Origin: Paracoccus aestuarii
GTDB taxonomy: Bacteria > Pseudomonadota > Alphaproteobacteria > Rhodobacterales > Rhodobacteraceae
Direction of reading: 5' to 3'
Length of the DNA stretch: 64,000 nucleotides
Assembly: GCF_028553885.1 (NCBI RefSeq)
Contig: NZ_CP067169.1
Coordinates: 496,001 to 560,000, forward strand
In this document: piece by piece, positions 34,379 to 43,700 of the stretch
How positions within the stretch are numbered: the stretch's first letter is position 1
Layout: every line of letters starts with the position of its first letter
Position numbers and translations under genes: made by a program
Notes under the pieces: model-generated
Told to the model about the DNA's origin: nothing
The model's database searches: none
Seen by the model: the letters and a program-made list of their open reading frames with translations, nothing else

Positions 34379-36526
34379 TCAGGCCTGGGCGTCGGCGTCC
34401 TTGGCCGCCTCGGCCTCGGGATCGGCCTTCTTGCGGCGGGTGCGCTTGGGCTTCTCAGACGCCTCGGCGGTCTCGGCCTTGACGGTTTCGGCCTCGGGGG
34501 CGTCGGCCGTCTTGCGGCGCGTGCGCTTGGGTTTCTCGGGCGCGGCCTCCTCGGCGGCCTCATCGACGGGGGCCTCGGTCTCGGCCTTCTTGCGACGCGT
34601 GCGCTTGGGCTTTTCGGCCACCGCATCAGGCTCGGCTGCGGGCTGGGCCTCGGCAGGGACCTCCGCCTGGCCCTCGGCCGTGTCATCCGCGGTCTTGCGC
34701 GTGCGGCTGCGGCTGCGGCGCTTGGGCTTCTCGGCGGTTTCGGCCGCCGGTTCCGGGGTCTGTTGCGGGGTCGGTTCCGGGGCGGCTTCGGGCGCGGGAT
34801 CGGCGGGCGCCTCGGGGGCGGGCTGATCGGCGGCCTCGACCGGGGCCTCGGTCACGGCATCCGCCGCGGGCTTGCGCGAGCGGCTGCGGCTGCGGCGCTT
34901 GGGCTTTTCCGCGGTCTTGGCCGGGGCCTCGGCGGGTTCGGGCGCCTCGGCGGCGGCGGGCTGTTCGGCCTCGTCCGCGGTGGTCGTGGTGCGCAGTTCC
35001 ACCAGCATGAACTGGGGGACGTGATCGCCCATGCCGACGATCGGCTGGCCGCGGCCATCGCCCGAGGCGCGGCGTCCGTCACGGCGGCGGTCGGACCGCG
35101 GCGCATCCGAACGCTCGCGCGGCTCGGGTTTCGGCGGCTCGGGCCGGGGTTCGGGCTTGGCCGGTTCCGGGCGCTGCTCGGCTTTGGGCTCGGGCTTGGG
35201 CTCGGCCTTGGTCTCGGGGCGGGGTTCGGGCTTCACGGCGACCTCGGTTTCGGGTTCGGGACGGTCTTCGTCGCGGCGACGGCGGCGGCTGCGTTCGCGG
35301 GTGCCGCCCCGACGCTCGTCGGAACGCGCAGCGCCCCGGTCCTCATCGCGGGGCCGCTCGGGCGCGCCCGTGCCGAAGCCCGCGGGCTGGTCGACGCGGG
35401 GCAGGGATTTCTTCAGCAGGTCCTCGATCGCGGTCAGGTATTTCTCGTCCGAGGGGGTCGAGATGCTGACGGCGGTGCCGAGACGGCCGGCGCGGCCCGT
35501 GCGGCCGATGCGGTGGACGTAATCCTCGGCATGGCTGGGCAGGTCGTAGTTGAAGACATGGCTGACCGCCGGGATGTCGAGGCCCCGCGCCGCCACGTCG
35601 GATGCGATCAGCAGGCGCAGCCGGCCGTCGCGGAAGCTCTCCAGCGTGCGGGTCCGCTGGCTCTGGTCCAGGTCGCCATGGATGGGGGCTGCGTCATAGC
35701 CGTGCTTGGCCAGCGACTTGGCCAGGATGTCCACGTCGGTCTTGCGGTTGCAGAAGACGATGGCATTGGTCAACCCCTCGCCCTCGGCATCGATCAGCGC
35801 GCGCAGCAGGTCGCGTTTCTGCTTGGCGGCCATGTCGCGGCGCGTGGGGGTCAGTTCGACCAGGCGCTGCGTGATCGTTTCGCTGGCCGTGGCCTGGCGC
35901 GCGACCTCGATGCGTTCGGGCGAATGCAGGAAGGTGTTGGTGATGCGCTCGATCTCGGGGGCCATGGTGGCGCTGAAGAACAGCGTCTGGCGGGTGAAGG
36001 GCGTCAGCTGGAAGATGCGCTCGATATCGGGGATGAAGCCCATGTCCAGCATGCGGTCGGCCTCATCGACCACCATGATCTGCACGCCGGTCAGCAAGAG
36101 CTTGCCGCGTTCGAAATGATCCAGCAGCCGGCCGGGGGTGGCGATCAGCACGTCCACGCCGCGATCGATCAGCTTGTCCTGTTCGCCGAAGCTGACGCCG
36201 CCGATCAGCAGCGCCTTGGTCAGGCGGGTATGCTTGGCATAGATGTCGAAATTCTCGGCGACCTGGGCGGCCAGTTCCCGCGTCGGGCACAGGACCAGCG
36301 AACGCGGCATGCGCGCCCGCGCCCTGCCGCGGCCCAGCAGCGTGATCATGGGCAGGGTGAAGCTGGCCGTCTTGCCCGTCCCGGTCTGCGCGATCCCCAG
36401 CACGTCGCGGCCTTCGAGGGCCGGGGGGATGGCGCCCTGCTGGATCGGGGTCGGGGTTTCGTACCCGGCCTCGGCGATGGCCTGCAGGACCTTGGGATCA
36501 AGCTTCAGGTCGGAGAATTTGGTCAT
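34379..36526 (-). CDS. DEAD-box RNA helicase (RhlE-like) with long repeat-rich basic/acidic tail
   Basis: A 715-residue protein. Residues 1-380 are a complete RecA-like helicase core: Q motif TPTPIQQGAIP, Walker A AQTGTGKT, DEAD box VVDEADRMLD, SAT in FFSATM, and HRIGRTGR. The rest is low complexity. A KPEPRPE-rich stretch (about residues 400-470) is followed by five basic blocks, EKPKRRSRSRSRK, EKPKRRSRSRTRK, EKPKRTRRKKA, EKPKRTRRKTA and EKPKRTRRKKA, separated by Ala/Glu/Pro-rich spacers. The tail probably binds RNA or ribosomal particles. Likely roles are ribosome assembly and growth in the cold. ATG 36526 is preferred to 36553 on family grounds. lnt follows one base later. Confidence 0.9.
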   Translation of the reverse strand: MTKFSDLKLDPKVLQAIAEAGYETPTPIQQGAIPPALEGRDVLGIAQTGTGKTASFTLPMITLLGRGRARARMPRSLVLCPTRELAAQVAENFDIYAKHTRLTKALLIGGVSFGEQDKLIDRGVDVLIATPGRLLDHFERGKLLLTGVQIMVVDEADRMLDMGFIPDIERIFQLTPFTRQTLFFSATMAPEIERITNTFLHSPERIEVARQATASETITQRLVELTPTRRDMAAKQKRDLLRALIDAEGEGLTNAIVFCNRKTDVDILAKSLAKHGYDAAPIHGDLDQSQRTRTLESFRDGRLRLLIASDVAARGLDIPAVSHVFNYDLPSHAEDYVHRIGRTGRAGRLGTAVSISTPSDEKYLTAIEDLLKKSLPRVDQPAGFGTGAPERPRDEDRGAARSDERRGGTRERSRRRRRDEDRPEPETEVAVKPEPRPETKAEPKPEPKAEQRPEPAKPEPRPEPPKPEPRERSDAPRSDRRRDGRRASGDGRGQPIVGMGDHVPQFMLVELRTTTTADEAEQPAAAEAPEPAEAPAKTAEKPKRRSRSRSRKPAADAVTEAPVEAADQPAPEAPADPAPEAAPEPTPQQTPEPAAETAEKPKRRSRSRTRKTADDTAEGQAEVPAEAQPAAEPDAVAEKPKRTRRKKAETEAPVDEAAEEAAPEKPKRTRRKTADAPEAETVKAETAEASEKPKRTRRKKADPEAEAAKDADAQA

Positions 36527-36545
36527 TCGGGGCTTTCTCTGGTTC

Positions 36546-36594
36546 GGCACCATCCGGGTGCCGCGTTCCCTGCCGGTGGTGCCCGGATGGCACC
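36546..36594 (-). other. Hairpin in the 5' region of the DEAD-box helicase gene
   Basis: CCATCCGGG (36550-36558) pairs perfectly with CCCGGATGG (36582-36590), extended by GG/CC at the base. Further upstream AGGGACG (36610-36616) can pair with CGTCCCT (36660-36666). Both lie in the roughly 197-base interval before the helicase start codon, so the mRNA leader is likely long and folded. Part could instead be the terminator-free promoter region. Confidence 0.45.
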
Positions 36595-36723
36595 GTCGCG
36601 ACGTGTGTCAGGGACGCAAGTTCGAACGCCCCGCCTTGGCCCGCCGGATGCGGGTCAGCCGTCCCTAGACCAGAGCCGGTCGCAGGTCAAGAAATCTGCG
36701 CCACAGGCCGCTTTGGGCTGGCC

Positions 36724-37845
36724 TCACGGCTCGGCGAAGGGCGGGCCCGAGAGCGGCGGGTCGATCCCGTCGGCGGTCAGGCCGCGCGGCGTGATGATCC
36801 TGGTCTCGACATGGCGCACGCGCAGATCGACCGGGCGGCCGTCGGGATGGGCGGGGATCAGGTCGGCCATGCGCGCCACCTGCGGCACGGTCGGCTCGAT
36901 CGGGCCGTGGATCTCGGCGCGAATCACCATGCGGTCCTCCAGCCCGAAGATCTGCAGGCTGTCGACCTGGCTGCCCTCCAGATCGACCAAGGCCTCGCTC
37001 AGCGTGGCGCGGACGCGGTTTTCATAGAGCCGGTCGTTGACGGTGGATCGCAGATTGGCGGCCAGCCACAGGCCCAGCAGCGCCAGGACCGCGATGCTGC
37101 CCAGATGGCGGCCCAGGAATTGCAGCACGCTGACCTCGTCGCCGTCATTGTCGCGGGCATAGCCGCGCACCCACAGCACCACCGCGGCCGCGAACTGGAT
37201 CGCCACGATATTCGTCAGCGCCAGCAGCGCCGCCCCGAGCGATGCGTCATATTCCCCCCGCGTCAGCAGGATCGCCGAGGAGGCCAGCGGCGGCACCAGC
37301 GCGGTGGCGATGGCCACGCCCACGAAGCCCGCCGCGATCCGGGGCGAGACGGTCGCATAGGCGCCCGCCGCGCCCCCGGCCAGCGCGATGAACAGATCAA
37401 AGCTGTTGGGCGCCGTGCGCGACCGGATCTCGCCCGTGATGGGGACCAGGGGATGCAGCCAGCCCACCGCCGCCGCGATCGCATAGACCACGACGCCCCC
37501 CGCCAGCAGCGCCAGGAAGGATTTGCGGAACAGCGGCCAGTCCCCGTCGGTGATGGCCAAGGCCACCCCCATGATCGGCCCCAGCAGCAGCGCCACGATC
37601 ATCGCCCCGATGACCACCGCCGGGCTGTCGGCCAGCAGGCCGTAGCTGGCGATCACCGCCGCCATGGCGTTCATGAACAGATAGCCCGGCGTCGTCAGCG
37701 CGGCGAAGCGGATGGCGACGCGGTGGCGGTTGTGATCGGCGCGGCGACGTTCCGCCACGGCCAGGGGGGTGTCGTCATCGGGCTCGGGCCGGGCATCGCC
37801 CGACTGGTCGAGCGAAGTGCGGGCAAGGGGTGTCGCTTCGGTCAT
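36724..37845 (-). CDS. DUF389 family membrane protein
   Basis: A 373-residue protein. About six membrane helices span residues 55-270, with the DUF389 signature VIGAMIVALLLGPIMGVALAI near residue 95 and ATALVPPLASSAILL near 205. A soluble C-terminal domain of about 110 residues follows. No transport or enzyme activity is established for the family. GACGCGGAGCGG precedes ATG 37845; the in-frame extension to 37926 runs into the argS promoter region. It diverges from argS. Confidence 0.85.
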   Translation of the reverse strand: MTEATPLARTSLDQSGDARPEPDDDTPLAVAERRRADHNRHRVAIRFAALTTPGYLFMNAMAAVIASYGLLADSPAVVIGAMIVALLLGPIMGVALAITDGDWPLFRKSFLALLAGGVVVYAIAAAVGWLHPLVPITGEIRSRTAPNSFDLFIALAGGAAGAYATVSPRIAAGFVGVAIATALVPPLASSAILLTRGEYDASLGAALLALTNIVAIQFAAAVVLWVRGYARDNDGDEVSVLQFLGRHLGSIAVLALLGLWLAANLRSTVNDRLYENRVRATLSEALVDLEGSQVDSLQIFGLEDRMVIRAEIHGPIEPTVPQVARMADLIPAHPDGRPVDLRVRHVETRIITPRGLTADGIDPPLSGPPFAEP

Positions 37846-37986
37846 GGCCGCTCCGCGTCTGGTGGGGTTCTGGATCGCGCCCCATAGCGCGCGACGGCCC
37901 CGATGGTTCCCCGCGGCGGGCGGCAAAGGTTGACCTTTCGGCCTGCGCGTCGTTTAGGTGACGGTCGAAAGCATCCGGGGGCATCG

Positions 37987-39729
37987 ATGAACCTGTTCAA
38001 CGACATCCGCGCCGTCGTCATCGAGGCGCTGACCAAGATGGCCGAGGCGGGCGAACTGCCCCACGGCCTCGACCTTGCCAATGTGACGGTGGAGCCGCCG
38101 CGCGACGCGGCCCATGGCGACATGGCGACCAATGCCGCGATGGTGCTGGCCAAGCCCGCCGGGCTGAAGCCGCGCGACATCGCCGATCGGCTGGCCGCGC
38201 GGCTGACCGATCCGCGCATCGCCTCGGCCGAGGTGGCGGGGCCGGGCTTCCTGAACCTGCGCCTGTCGTCCGCCGTCTGGCAGGACGTGATCCGCGCGGC
38301 CCTGGCCTCGGGCGACGATTACGGCCGCTCCGAGATGGGCGCGGGCCAGAAGGTCAATGTGGAATTCGTCAGCGCCAATCCCACCGGGCCGATGCATGTG
38401 GGCCATGTCCGCGGCGCGGTCTTCGGCGACGCGCTGGCGCGGCTGCTGGCCTATTCGGGCCATGACGTGACGCGGGAATACTATATCAACGACGGCGGCG
38501 CGCAGGTCGACGTGCTGGCGCGGTCGGCCTATGAACGCTATCGCGAGGCGCATGGCCGCGACCCGGAGATCCGCGAGGGGCTCTATCCCGGCGACTATCT
38601 GATCCCGGTGGGCCAGGCGCTGAAGGACGAATTCGGCGACAGCCTGCTGGACCGCCCCGAGGAGGACTGGCTGGAGGTCATCCGCGACTTCGCCACCACC
38701 CGGATGATGGCGATGATCCGCGAGGATCTGGCCCTGCTGGGCGTGCAGATGGACGTCTATTCCAGCGAGAAGGCGCTTTACGGCACCGGCCGGATCGAGG
38801 CCGCGATCGGGCGGCTGGAGGCGCAGGGCCTGATCTATCGCGGTGTGCTGGAGCCGCCCAAGGGCAAGCTGCCCGAGGATTGGGAGGCGCGCGAGCAGCT
38901 GTTGTTCCGGTCCACCGCCCATGGCGACGACGTGGACCGGCCGATCCAGAAATCGGACGGGGCCTGGACCTATTTCGCACCCGACATCGCCTATCACTGG
39001 GACAAGATCGACCGCGGCTTCGACCAGCTGATCGACGTCTTCGGCGCCGATCACGGCGGTTATGTCAAGCGGATGAACGCCGCGGTGCGCGCGCTGTCGA
39101 ACGGCCGTGTGCCGCTGGACGTCAAGCTGGTGCAGCTGGTCAAGCTCTACAAGAACGGCGAGCCGTTCAAGATGTCCAAGCGCGCGGGCACCTTCGTCAC
39201 GCTGCGCGACGTGGTCGAGGAGGCGGGGGCCGACGTCACCCGCTTCATCATGCTGACGCGCAAGAACGATGCCAGCCTGGATTTCGACTTTGCCAAGGTG
39301 CTGGAACAGTCCAAGGACAACCCGGTCTGGTATGTGCAATATGCCAGCGCCCGGGTGAATTCGATCCTGCGCCGCGCGCGCGAGGCGGGAATCGCCGTGG
39401 ACGATTCGGACCTGTCGGGCGCCGATCTGTCGGTTCTGGCCCATCCTGCGGAACTGGCGCTGGCCGCCAAGCTGGCCGAATGGCCGCGCCTGGTCGAACA
39501 TGCCGCCCGCGCGCATGAGCCGCATCGCGTGGCCTTCTACCTCTATGAGCTGGCATCCGAGCTGCATTCGCTGTGGAATCGCGGCAATGACGACACCTCG
39601 CTGCGCTTCGTGCAGGATAACGATGTCGAAACCAGCCGGGGAAAAATTGCGCTGGTCCGGGCCGTTGGCGTTGTTATTTCAAGCGGTTTGGGTATTCTTG
39701 GCGTCACTCCGGCAGAAGAAATGCGCTAA
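37987..39729 (+). CDS. argS: Arginine--tRNA ligase
   Basis: A 580-residue class I synthetase. The N-terminal Arg-tRNA additional domain is followed by the HIGH-type motif [15 protein letters not shown] near residues 134-148, the KMSKR-type motif [10 protein letters not shown] near 393, and a DALR anticodon-binding C-terminus. It charges tRNA-Arg. The last 90 bases are strikingly AT-richer than the rest, end in TAA, and contain a promoter-like TTGTTA-16-TATTCT that would read into the SPOR gene. Confidence 0.96.
   Translation: MNLFNDIRAVVIEALTKMAEAGELPHGLDLANVTVEPPRDAAHGDMATNAAMVLAKPAGLKPRDIADRLAARLTDPRIASAEVAGPGFLNLRLSSAVWQDVIRAALASGDDYGRSEMGAGQKVNVEFVSANPTGPMHVGHVRGAVFGDALARLLAYSGHDVTREYYINDGGAQVDVLARSAYERYREAHGRDPEIREGLYPGDYLIPVGQALKDEFGDSLLDRPEEDWLEVIRDFATTRMMAMIREDLALLGVQMDVYSSEKALYGTGRIEAAIGRLEAQGLIYRGVLEPPKGKLPEDWEAREQLLFRSTAHGDDVDRPIQKSDGAWTYFAPDIAYHWDKIDRGFDQLIDVFGADHGGYVKRMNAAVRALSNGRVPLDVKLVQLVKLYKNGEPFKMSKRAGTFVTLRDVVEEAGADVTRFIMLTRKNDASLDFDFAKVLEQSKDNPVWYVQYASARVNSILRRAREAGIAVDDSDLSGADLSVLAHPAELALAAKLAEWPRLVEHAARAHEPHRVAFYLYELASELHSLWNRGNDDTSLRFVQDNDVETSRGKIALVRAVGVVISSGLGILGVTPAEEMR
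39671..39698 (+). promoter_or_regulatory. Candidate sigma-70 promoter inside the 3' end of argS
   Basis: TTGTTA (39671-39676) and TATTCT (39693-39698) are separated by 16 bases, in an AT-rich patch about 100 bases before the SPOR gene start. It would drive the SPOR-nagZ-scpA-scpB genes independently of argS. Confidence 0.45.
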
Positions 39730-39795
39730 GCAGACGCATCGCTGCCGACGAGGCTTGAGCAAAGGCAATCCGGAACAACCGGCAGGCAGGCGAAT

Positions 39796-40941
39796 ATGGC
39801 AGTGATGGATTTCCGCGAAGGCGGCTACGTGTTCTCGCGTCACAAGGTGAAGCGCGAATTCTCCTATGATCAGGCGGGCTGGAACGGCCAGCCCGAGACG
39901 GACCCCCGGAACGGCGCGCTGCCCGAAGGCGACGGGCTGACCGCAAGGCTGGCCCGGCTGACCCATTACGTGGGGGCGGTCGCGTCGGTGGGGCTGATGG
40001 TGGGGCTGCTGGCCTGGGGCTGGCAGCTGGTGTCGCGCGACGTGTCGGGCGTGCCCATCATCCGCGCGATCGAGGGCGAGGCCCGCACCACCCCGGACAA
40101 TCCCGGCGGCCAGCTGACCAACCATACCGGCCTGGCCGTGAACACCGTCGCGGGCGGCGAGGCCGCATCCCCCGCCCAGCAGGTGGCCATCGCGCCCGCG
40201 CCGATCGACCTGTCGGATGACGACGTGGCGATGGGCCGGCTTGGCGCCACGGCGCGCGAACCCTCGAACCCGTCCGAGACGCCGCTGACCTTCGCGGGCG
40301 ATCCGATCGTGCCGCTGTCCGACAGCGAGGCCCGCGCCCTGGCCGAGGCCGAGGCCGCCGCCGCCGCCGAACGCGCCCTGGCCGATGCCGCCGTGAACCA
40401 GGCCGCGATCATCGACGCGCCCGCCAGCGAAGGCCCCGTGACCGAGGTCGTCACCGACGAGAACGGCCTGCCCGCCCAGGCCGATGCCATCGCCGAGGCG
40501 CTGGCCCAGGCCCAGGCCGAGGCCAATCCCGGCGTGCTGGTCGCATCGGCCCGCCCCGCGCCGCGCCCCCGCGTGACCCGCGTGGCCGCCGCCCCCGCGC
40601 CCGCAGCGGCGGCCGCACCCGCCGCCCGCCCGGCCGAGGCGGCACCCGCCCCCGCGCCGACCCCCGCACCGACGCCGGTGGCCGCATCCAGCGCCAGCGG
40701 GCCGGTCGTGCAGGTCGGCGCCTTTGACAGCAACGCCATCGCCCAGAACGAATGGCAGCGTCTGGCGGGCCGCAACGGGTCGCTCTTTTCCGGCAAGTCG
40801 CCGGTGATCCAGGAACATAATTCCAACGGGCGGACCTTCTGGCGGCTGCGCGTCGCGGGTTTCGGCTCGATCTCGGAGGCGCGCCAGTTCTGCTCGGCGC
40901 TGCAATCCTCGGGGACGGACTGCCTGGCGCTCGGCGGCTGA
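39796..40941 (+). CDS. SPOR domain membrane protein (peptidoglycan-binding, division-associated)
   Basis: A 381-residue bitopic protein. A short cytoplasmic N-terminus is followed by one membrane helix (about residues 58-76, VGAVASVGLMVGLLAWGWQLV). A long Ala/Pro/Glu-rich periplasmic linker follows, then a C-terminal SPOR domain (about 300-381, starting GPVVQVGAFDSNAIAQNEWQRL). SPOR domains bind denuded glycan strands at the septum. The protein is likely an FtsN-like or general division factor. The nagZ ATG follows immediately after its stop with no gap. Confidence 0.9.
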   Translation: MAVMDFREGGYVFSRHKVKREFSYDQAGWNGQPETDPRNGALPEGDGLTARLARLTHYVGAVASVGLMVGLLAWGWQLVSRDVSGVPIIRAIEGEARTTPDNPGGQLTNHTGLAVNTVAGGEAASPAQQVAIAPAPIDLSDDDVAMGRLGATAREPSNPSETPLTFAGDPIVPLSDSEARALAEAEAAAAAERALADAAVNQAAIIDAPASEGPVTEVVTDENGLPAQADAIAEALAQAQAEANPGVLVASARPAPRPRVTRVAAAPAPAAAAAPAARPAEAAPAPAPTPAPTPVAASSASGPVVQVGAFDSNAIAQNEWQRLAGRNGSLFSGKSPVIQEHNSNGRTFWRLRVAGFGSISEARQFCSALQSSGTDCLALGG

Positions 40942-41922
40942 ATGGCCCCCGGCAGGACCATCCTGGGCGGCATCGCGGGCCATGCGCTGACCGCCGACGA
41001 GGCGGCCTTCTTCCGCGAGGCCGATCCTTGGGGCTTCATCCTTTTTGGCCGCAATGTCGACAGCCCCGACCAGCTGCGCCGCCTGACGGGCGATCTGCGC
41101 GCGGCGGTGGGGCGCGATTGCGTCATCACCGTCGACCAGGAGGGCGGGCGCGTCCAGCGTCTGCGCGGCCCGCATTGGACCGACTGGCCCGCGCCGCGCG
41201 ACCAGGCCCGGGCTGGCCTGCGGGCGATGTGGATCCATCATCGTCTGATCGGGCAGGAGCTGCGCGACATGGGCATCGACAGCGATTGCGCGCCGACGCT
41301 GGACGTGGCCCATCCCGAAACCCACGGCTTTCTGGCCGATCGCTGCCTGGGCACCGACCCGGGTCAGGTCGCGCGGCTTGGCCGGGCGGCGGCGGATGGC
41401 CTGCTGGCGGCGGGGGTGCTGCCGGTGATCAAGCACATGCCCGGCCATGGCCGCGCCCGCGCCGACAGCCATCACGACCTGCCCGTGATCGACGCCCCCC
41501 TGCAGGCGCTGGAGGCGGTGGATTTCGCCCCCTTCCGCGCGCTGGCCGACCTGCCCATGGCGATGACCGCGCATATCCGCATGACGGCGCTGGACGACGC
41601 GCCCGCCACGGCCTCGGCCGCGGTGATCGGGCTGATCCGCGACCGGATCGGCTTTGACGGACTGCTGATGACCGACGACATCACCATGAACGCCTTGCCG
41701 GGCAGCCATGCCGACCGCACCCGCAGCGCCCTGGCGGCGGGCTGCGATCTGGTGCTGCACTGCAATGGCGACATCGCGCAGATGGCCCCGGTCGTGGCCG
41801 CCGCCGGCCGGCTGGAGGGCGAGGCCCTGCGCCGCGCCGATGCCGCGCTGCGCTGGCGCCGGGCGCCGGAACCCGCCGATCTGGACGCGCTGCGCCGCGA
41901 ATGGGCGGCGCTGGCGGCTTGA
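40942..41922 (+). CDS. nagZ: Beta-N-acetylhexosaminidase (family GH3)
   Basis: A 326-residue GH3 enzyme. The diagnostic loop KHMPGHGRARADSHHDLP near residues 164-181 carries the His/Asp acid-base pair, and LLMTDDITMNALPG near 240 carries the nucleophile Asp. NagZ removes GlcNAc from anhydromuropeptides in the cytoplasm during cell-wall recycling. It starts directly at the SPOR stop codon, so the two cell-wall genes are translationally linked. Confidence 0.94.
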   Translation: MAPGRTILGGIAGHALTADEAAFFREADPWGFILFGRNVDSPDQLRRLTGDLRAAVGRDCVITVDQEGGRVQRLRGPHWTDWPAPRDQARAGLRAMWIHHRLIGQELRDMGIDSDCAPTLDVAHPETHGFLADRCLGTDPGQVARLGRAAADGLLAAGVLPVIKHMPGHGRARADSHHDLPVIDAPLQALEAVDFAPFRALADLPMAMTAHIRMTALDDAPATASAAVIGLIRDRIGFDGLLMTDDITMNALPGSHADRTRSALAAGCDLVLHCNGDIAQMAPVVAAAGRLEGEALRRADAALRWRRAPEPADLDALRREWAALAA

Positions 41923-41976
41923 CAGGCGGGGGCGTTGGCGCGAAGCCTGCCCCCTCGCCCCAGCCCAGGAGATCGC

Positions 41977-42789
41977 GTGCCCCGGCCCGACGTGCCCTAT
42001 CTGCAACCCGTGCCCGATCCGGCCAGCGTCGCGCAGCGCCGCGCGGACGAGGCGCTGATCGTGGATGTGGACGGCTATGAGGGCCCGCTGGACCTGCTGC
42101 TGACCATGGCGCGCGCGCAGAAGGTCGACCTGCTGCGCATCCGCGTGCAGGACCTAGCCGACCAGTATCTGGCCTTCGTCGAAAAGGCCCGCGCCCTCAG
42201 GATCGAGCTGGCGGCCGATTACCTTGTCATGGCCGCTTGGCTGGCCTTTCTGAAATCGCGCCTGCTGCTGCCCCCCGACCCCGAGGCCGAAGGCCCGTCC
42301 GCCGAGGAAATGGCCGACCACCTGGCCTTCCAGCTGGAGCGTCTGGCCGCGATGCGCCATGCGGCGGCCCAGCTGATGGGCCGCGACCGCTTGGGCCAGA
42401 GCCGCTTTGCTCGCGGCGCGCCCGATGCGGTGATCCGCAGCCGCCGCACCGAATGGCAGGCCGGGCTGATCGACCTGATGCGCGCCTATGCCCGGCTGAA
42501 GACGCGCGACGAATTCCGGCCCTTCGCCTTCGACCGCCAAGGCGTCTGGACAATGGAACAGGCGCTGGATCGGATGCGCGCGCTGATCGGGTTCGCGGGC
42601 GACTGGACCGATCTGGCGGTCTTTCTGCCCGATGGCTGGTCCGCCGATCCGCAGCGCCGCCGCAGCGCGACCGCCGCCACCTTTGCCGCCGCCCTGGAGC
42701 TGGCCCGTCAGGGCCGGTTGGAGATCCGCCAGGATGACAGCTTTGCCCCCATCCATTACCGCCAGCGACCCGATGACCAGCGCGACTGA
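41977..42789 (+). CDS. scpA: Segregation and condensation protein A
   Basis: A 270-residue kleisin. The N-terminal DGYEGPLDLLLTMARAQKVDLL and YLVMAAWLAFLKSRLLLP stretches are the ScpA hallmark that contacts the SMC neck. With SMC and ScpB it forms the bacterial condensin. GTG 41977 has CCAGGAG 6 bases before it and is preferred to a TTG at 41935. The gene overlaps scpB by 17 bases. Confidence 0.93.
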   Translation: MPRPDVPYLQPVPDPASVAQRRADEALIVDVDGYEGPLDLLLTMARAQKVDLLRIRVQDLADQYLAFVEKARALRIELAADYLVMAAWLAFLKSRLLLPPDPEAEGPSAEEMADHLAFQLERLAAMRHAAAQLMGRDRLGQSRFARGAPDAVIRSRRTEWQAGLIDLMRAYARLKTRDEFRPFAFDRQGVWTMEQALDRMRALIGFAGDWTDLAVFLPDGWSADPQRRRSATAATFAAALELARQGRLEIRQDDSFAPIHYRQRPDDQRD

Positions 42790-43423
42790 CTTTCCCCCTC
42801 CGCCCCTGGACCAGCAGGCCCGCATGGTCGAGGCGATCCTCTTTGCCGCCACGGCGCCGGTGACGCTGCGCGATCTGGCGGCGCGCATGCCCCATGGCTG
42901 CGACCCGGCCGAGGCGCTGGCCCTGCTGCGCCGCCAGTATCAGGGCCGCGGCATCGTGCTGGAACGGATCGGCGACGGCCATGCCTTCCGCACCGCGCCC
43001 GACCTGTCCTTCCTGATGCAGGCCGAGGTGGTGGAAAGCCGCCGCCTGTCGCGCGCCGCGATCGAGACCTTGGCCATCATCGCCTATCACCAGCCCGTCA
43101 CCCGGACCGAGATCGAGGAGGTGCGCGGCGTCGCGCTCAGCCGCGGGACGCTGGACCAGCTGATCGAGATGGGCTGGGTCCGCATGGGCCGCCGCCGCAT
43201 GACCCCGGGGCGCCCAGCCACCTATGTCGTGACCGAGGCCTTTCTGGACCATTTCGGCCTGGAATCGGCGCGTGACCTGCCGGGGCTGGCGGAATTGCGG
43301 GCGGCGGGCCTGCTGGAATCGCGCCCGGCGGGGCAGGGGCTGGGCCTGCCCCTTGCGGCCGAGGGGGCGGAGGACGATATTGAAACCACGGGCCCCGCCG
43401 AGGACCTGTTCGAGGATGACTGA
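42773..43423 (+). CDS. scpB: Segregation and condensation protein B
   Basis: A 216-residue ScpB with two winged-helix domains. Characteristic stretches are MVEAILFAATAPVTLRDLA near the start, AIETLAIIAYHQPVTRTEIEEVRGV near 90-115 and GRPATYVVTEAFLDHFGL near 145. It regulates the SMC-ScpA complex. ATG 42773 lies inside the end of scpA (17-base overlap), so longer frames starting upstream are rejected. Confidence 0.93.
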   Translation: MTSATDFPPPPLDQQARMVEAILFAATAPVTLRDLAARMPHGCDPAEALALLRRQYQGRGIVLERIGDGHAFRTAPDLSFLMQAEVVESRRLSRAAIETLAIIAYHQPVTRTEIEEVRGVALSRGTLDQLIEMGWVRMGRRRMTPGRPATYVVTEAFLDHFGLESARDLPGLAELRAAGLLESRPAGQGLGLPLAAEGAEDDIETTGPAEDLFEDD

Positions 43424-43435
43424 AAGGCTGCCCCG

Positions 43436-43660
43436 ATGAACATGAACCAACTGATGTCGATGTTCACCCGCCTGGTCGCGCGGCGCGCGATGAACTGGGG
43501 CATCAACAAAGGGATGGACCAGCTGTCGCGCCGCAACGCGCCGCCCGCCGATCCCGACGCCCCCTCGACGCGCCAGCCCAAGCGGGGCAACCGCCAGAAC
43601 AAGCAGGGGCAGGACCTGGCGCGCAAGATGCGCACCCTGGGCCGCCTGACCCGGCGCTGA
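43436..43660 (+). CDS. Small basic conserved protein of unknown function
   Basis: A 74-residue protein with an amphipathic N-terminus (MNMNQLMSMFTRLVARRAMNWGINKGM), then a polar, Lys/Arg-rich C-terminus (PKRGNRQNKQGQDLARKMRTLGRLTRR). No membrane helix or catalytic motif is seen. It lies 12 bases after scpB, so it is probably in that operon. Similar small proteins accompany scpB in Rhodobacterales as I recall, but no function is known. In many relatives tatA stands here; this is not TatA. Confidence 0.65.
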   Translation: MNMNQLMSMFTRLVARRAMNWGINKGMDQLSRRNAPPADPDAPSTRQPKRGNRQNKQGQDLARKMRTLGRLTRR

Positions 43661-43700
43661 GGCTTGTCCTGCCGCCCGCGGCCCGTTAGGGGCTGTGGCG

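Noticed and set aside
34385..34930. Regular repeats that could suggest a CRISPR or VNTR array
   Set aside because: They are coding repeats in the helicase tail, with variable spacers that stay in frame.
33395..37027. 1210-codon plus-strand frame opposite lnt, the helicase and the DUF389 gene
   Set aside because: Glycine/leucine-rich repeats here simply mirror the KPEP/EKPKR repeats of the helicase tail. It spans three real minus-strand genes.
43436..43660. tatA at the position it often has after scpB
   Set aside because: The encoded protein has no N-terminal membrane helix with the FG hinge of TatA.
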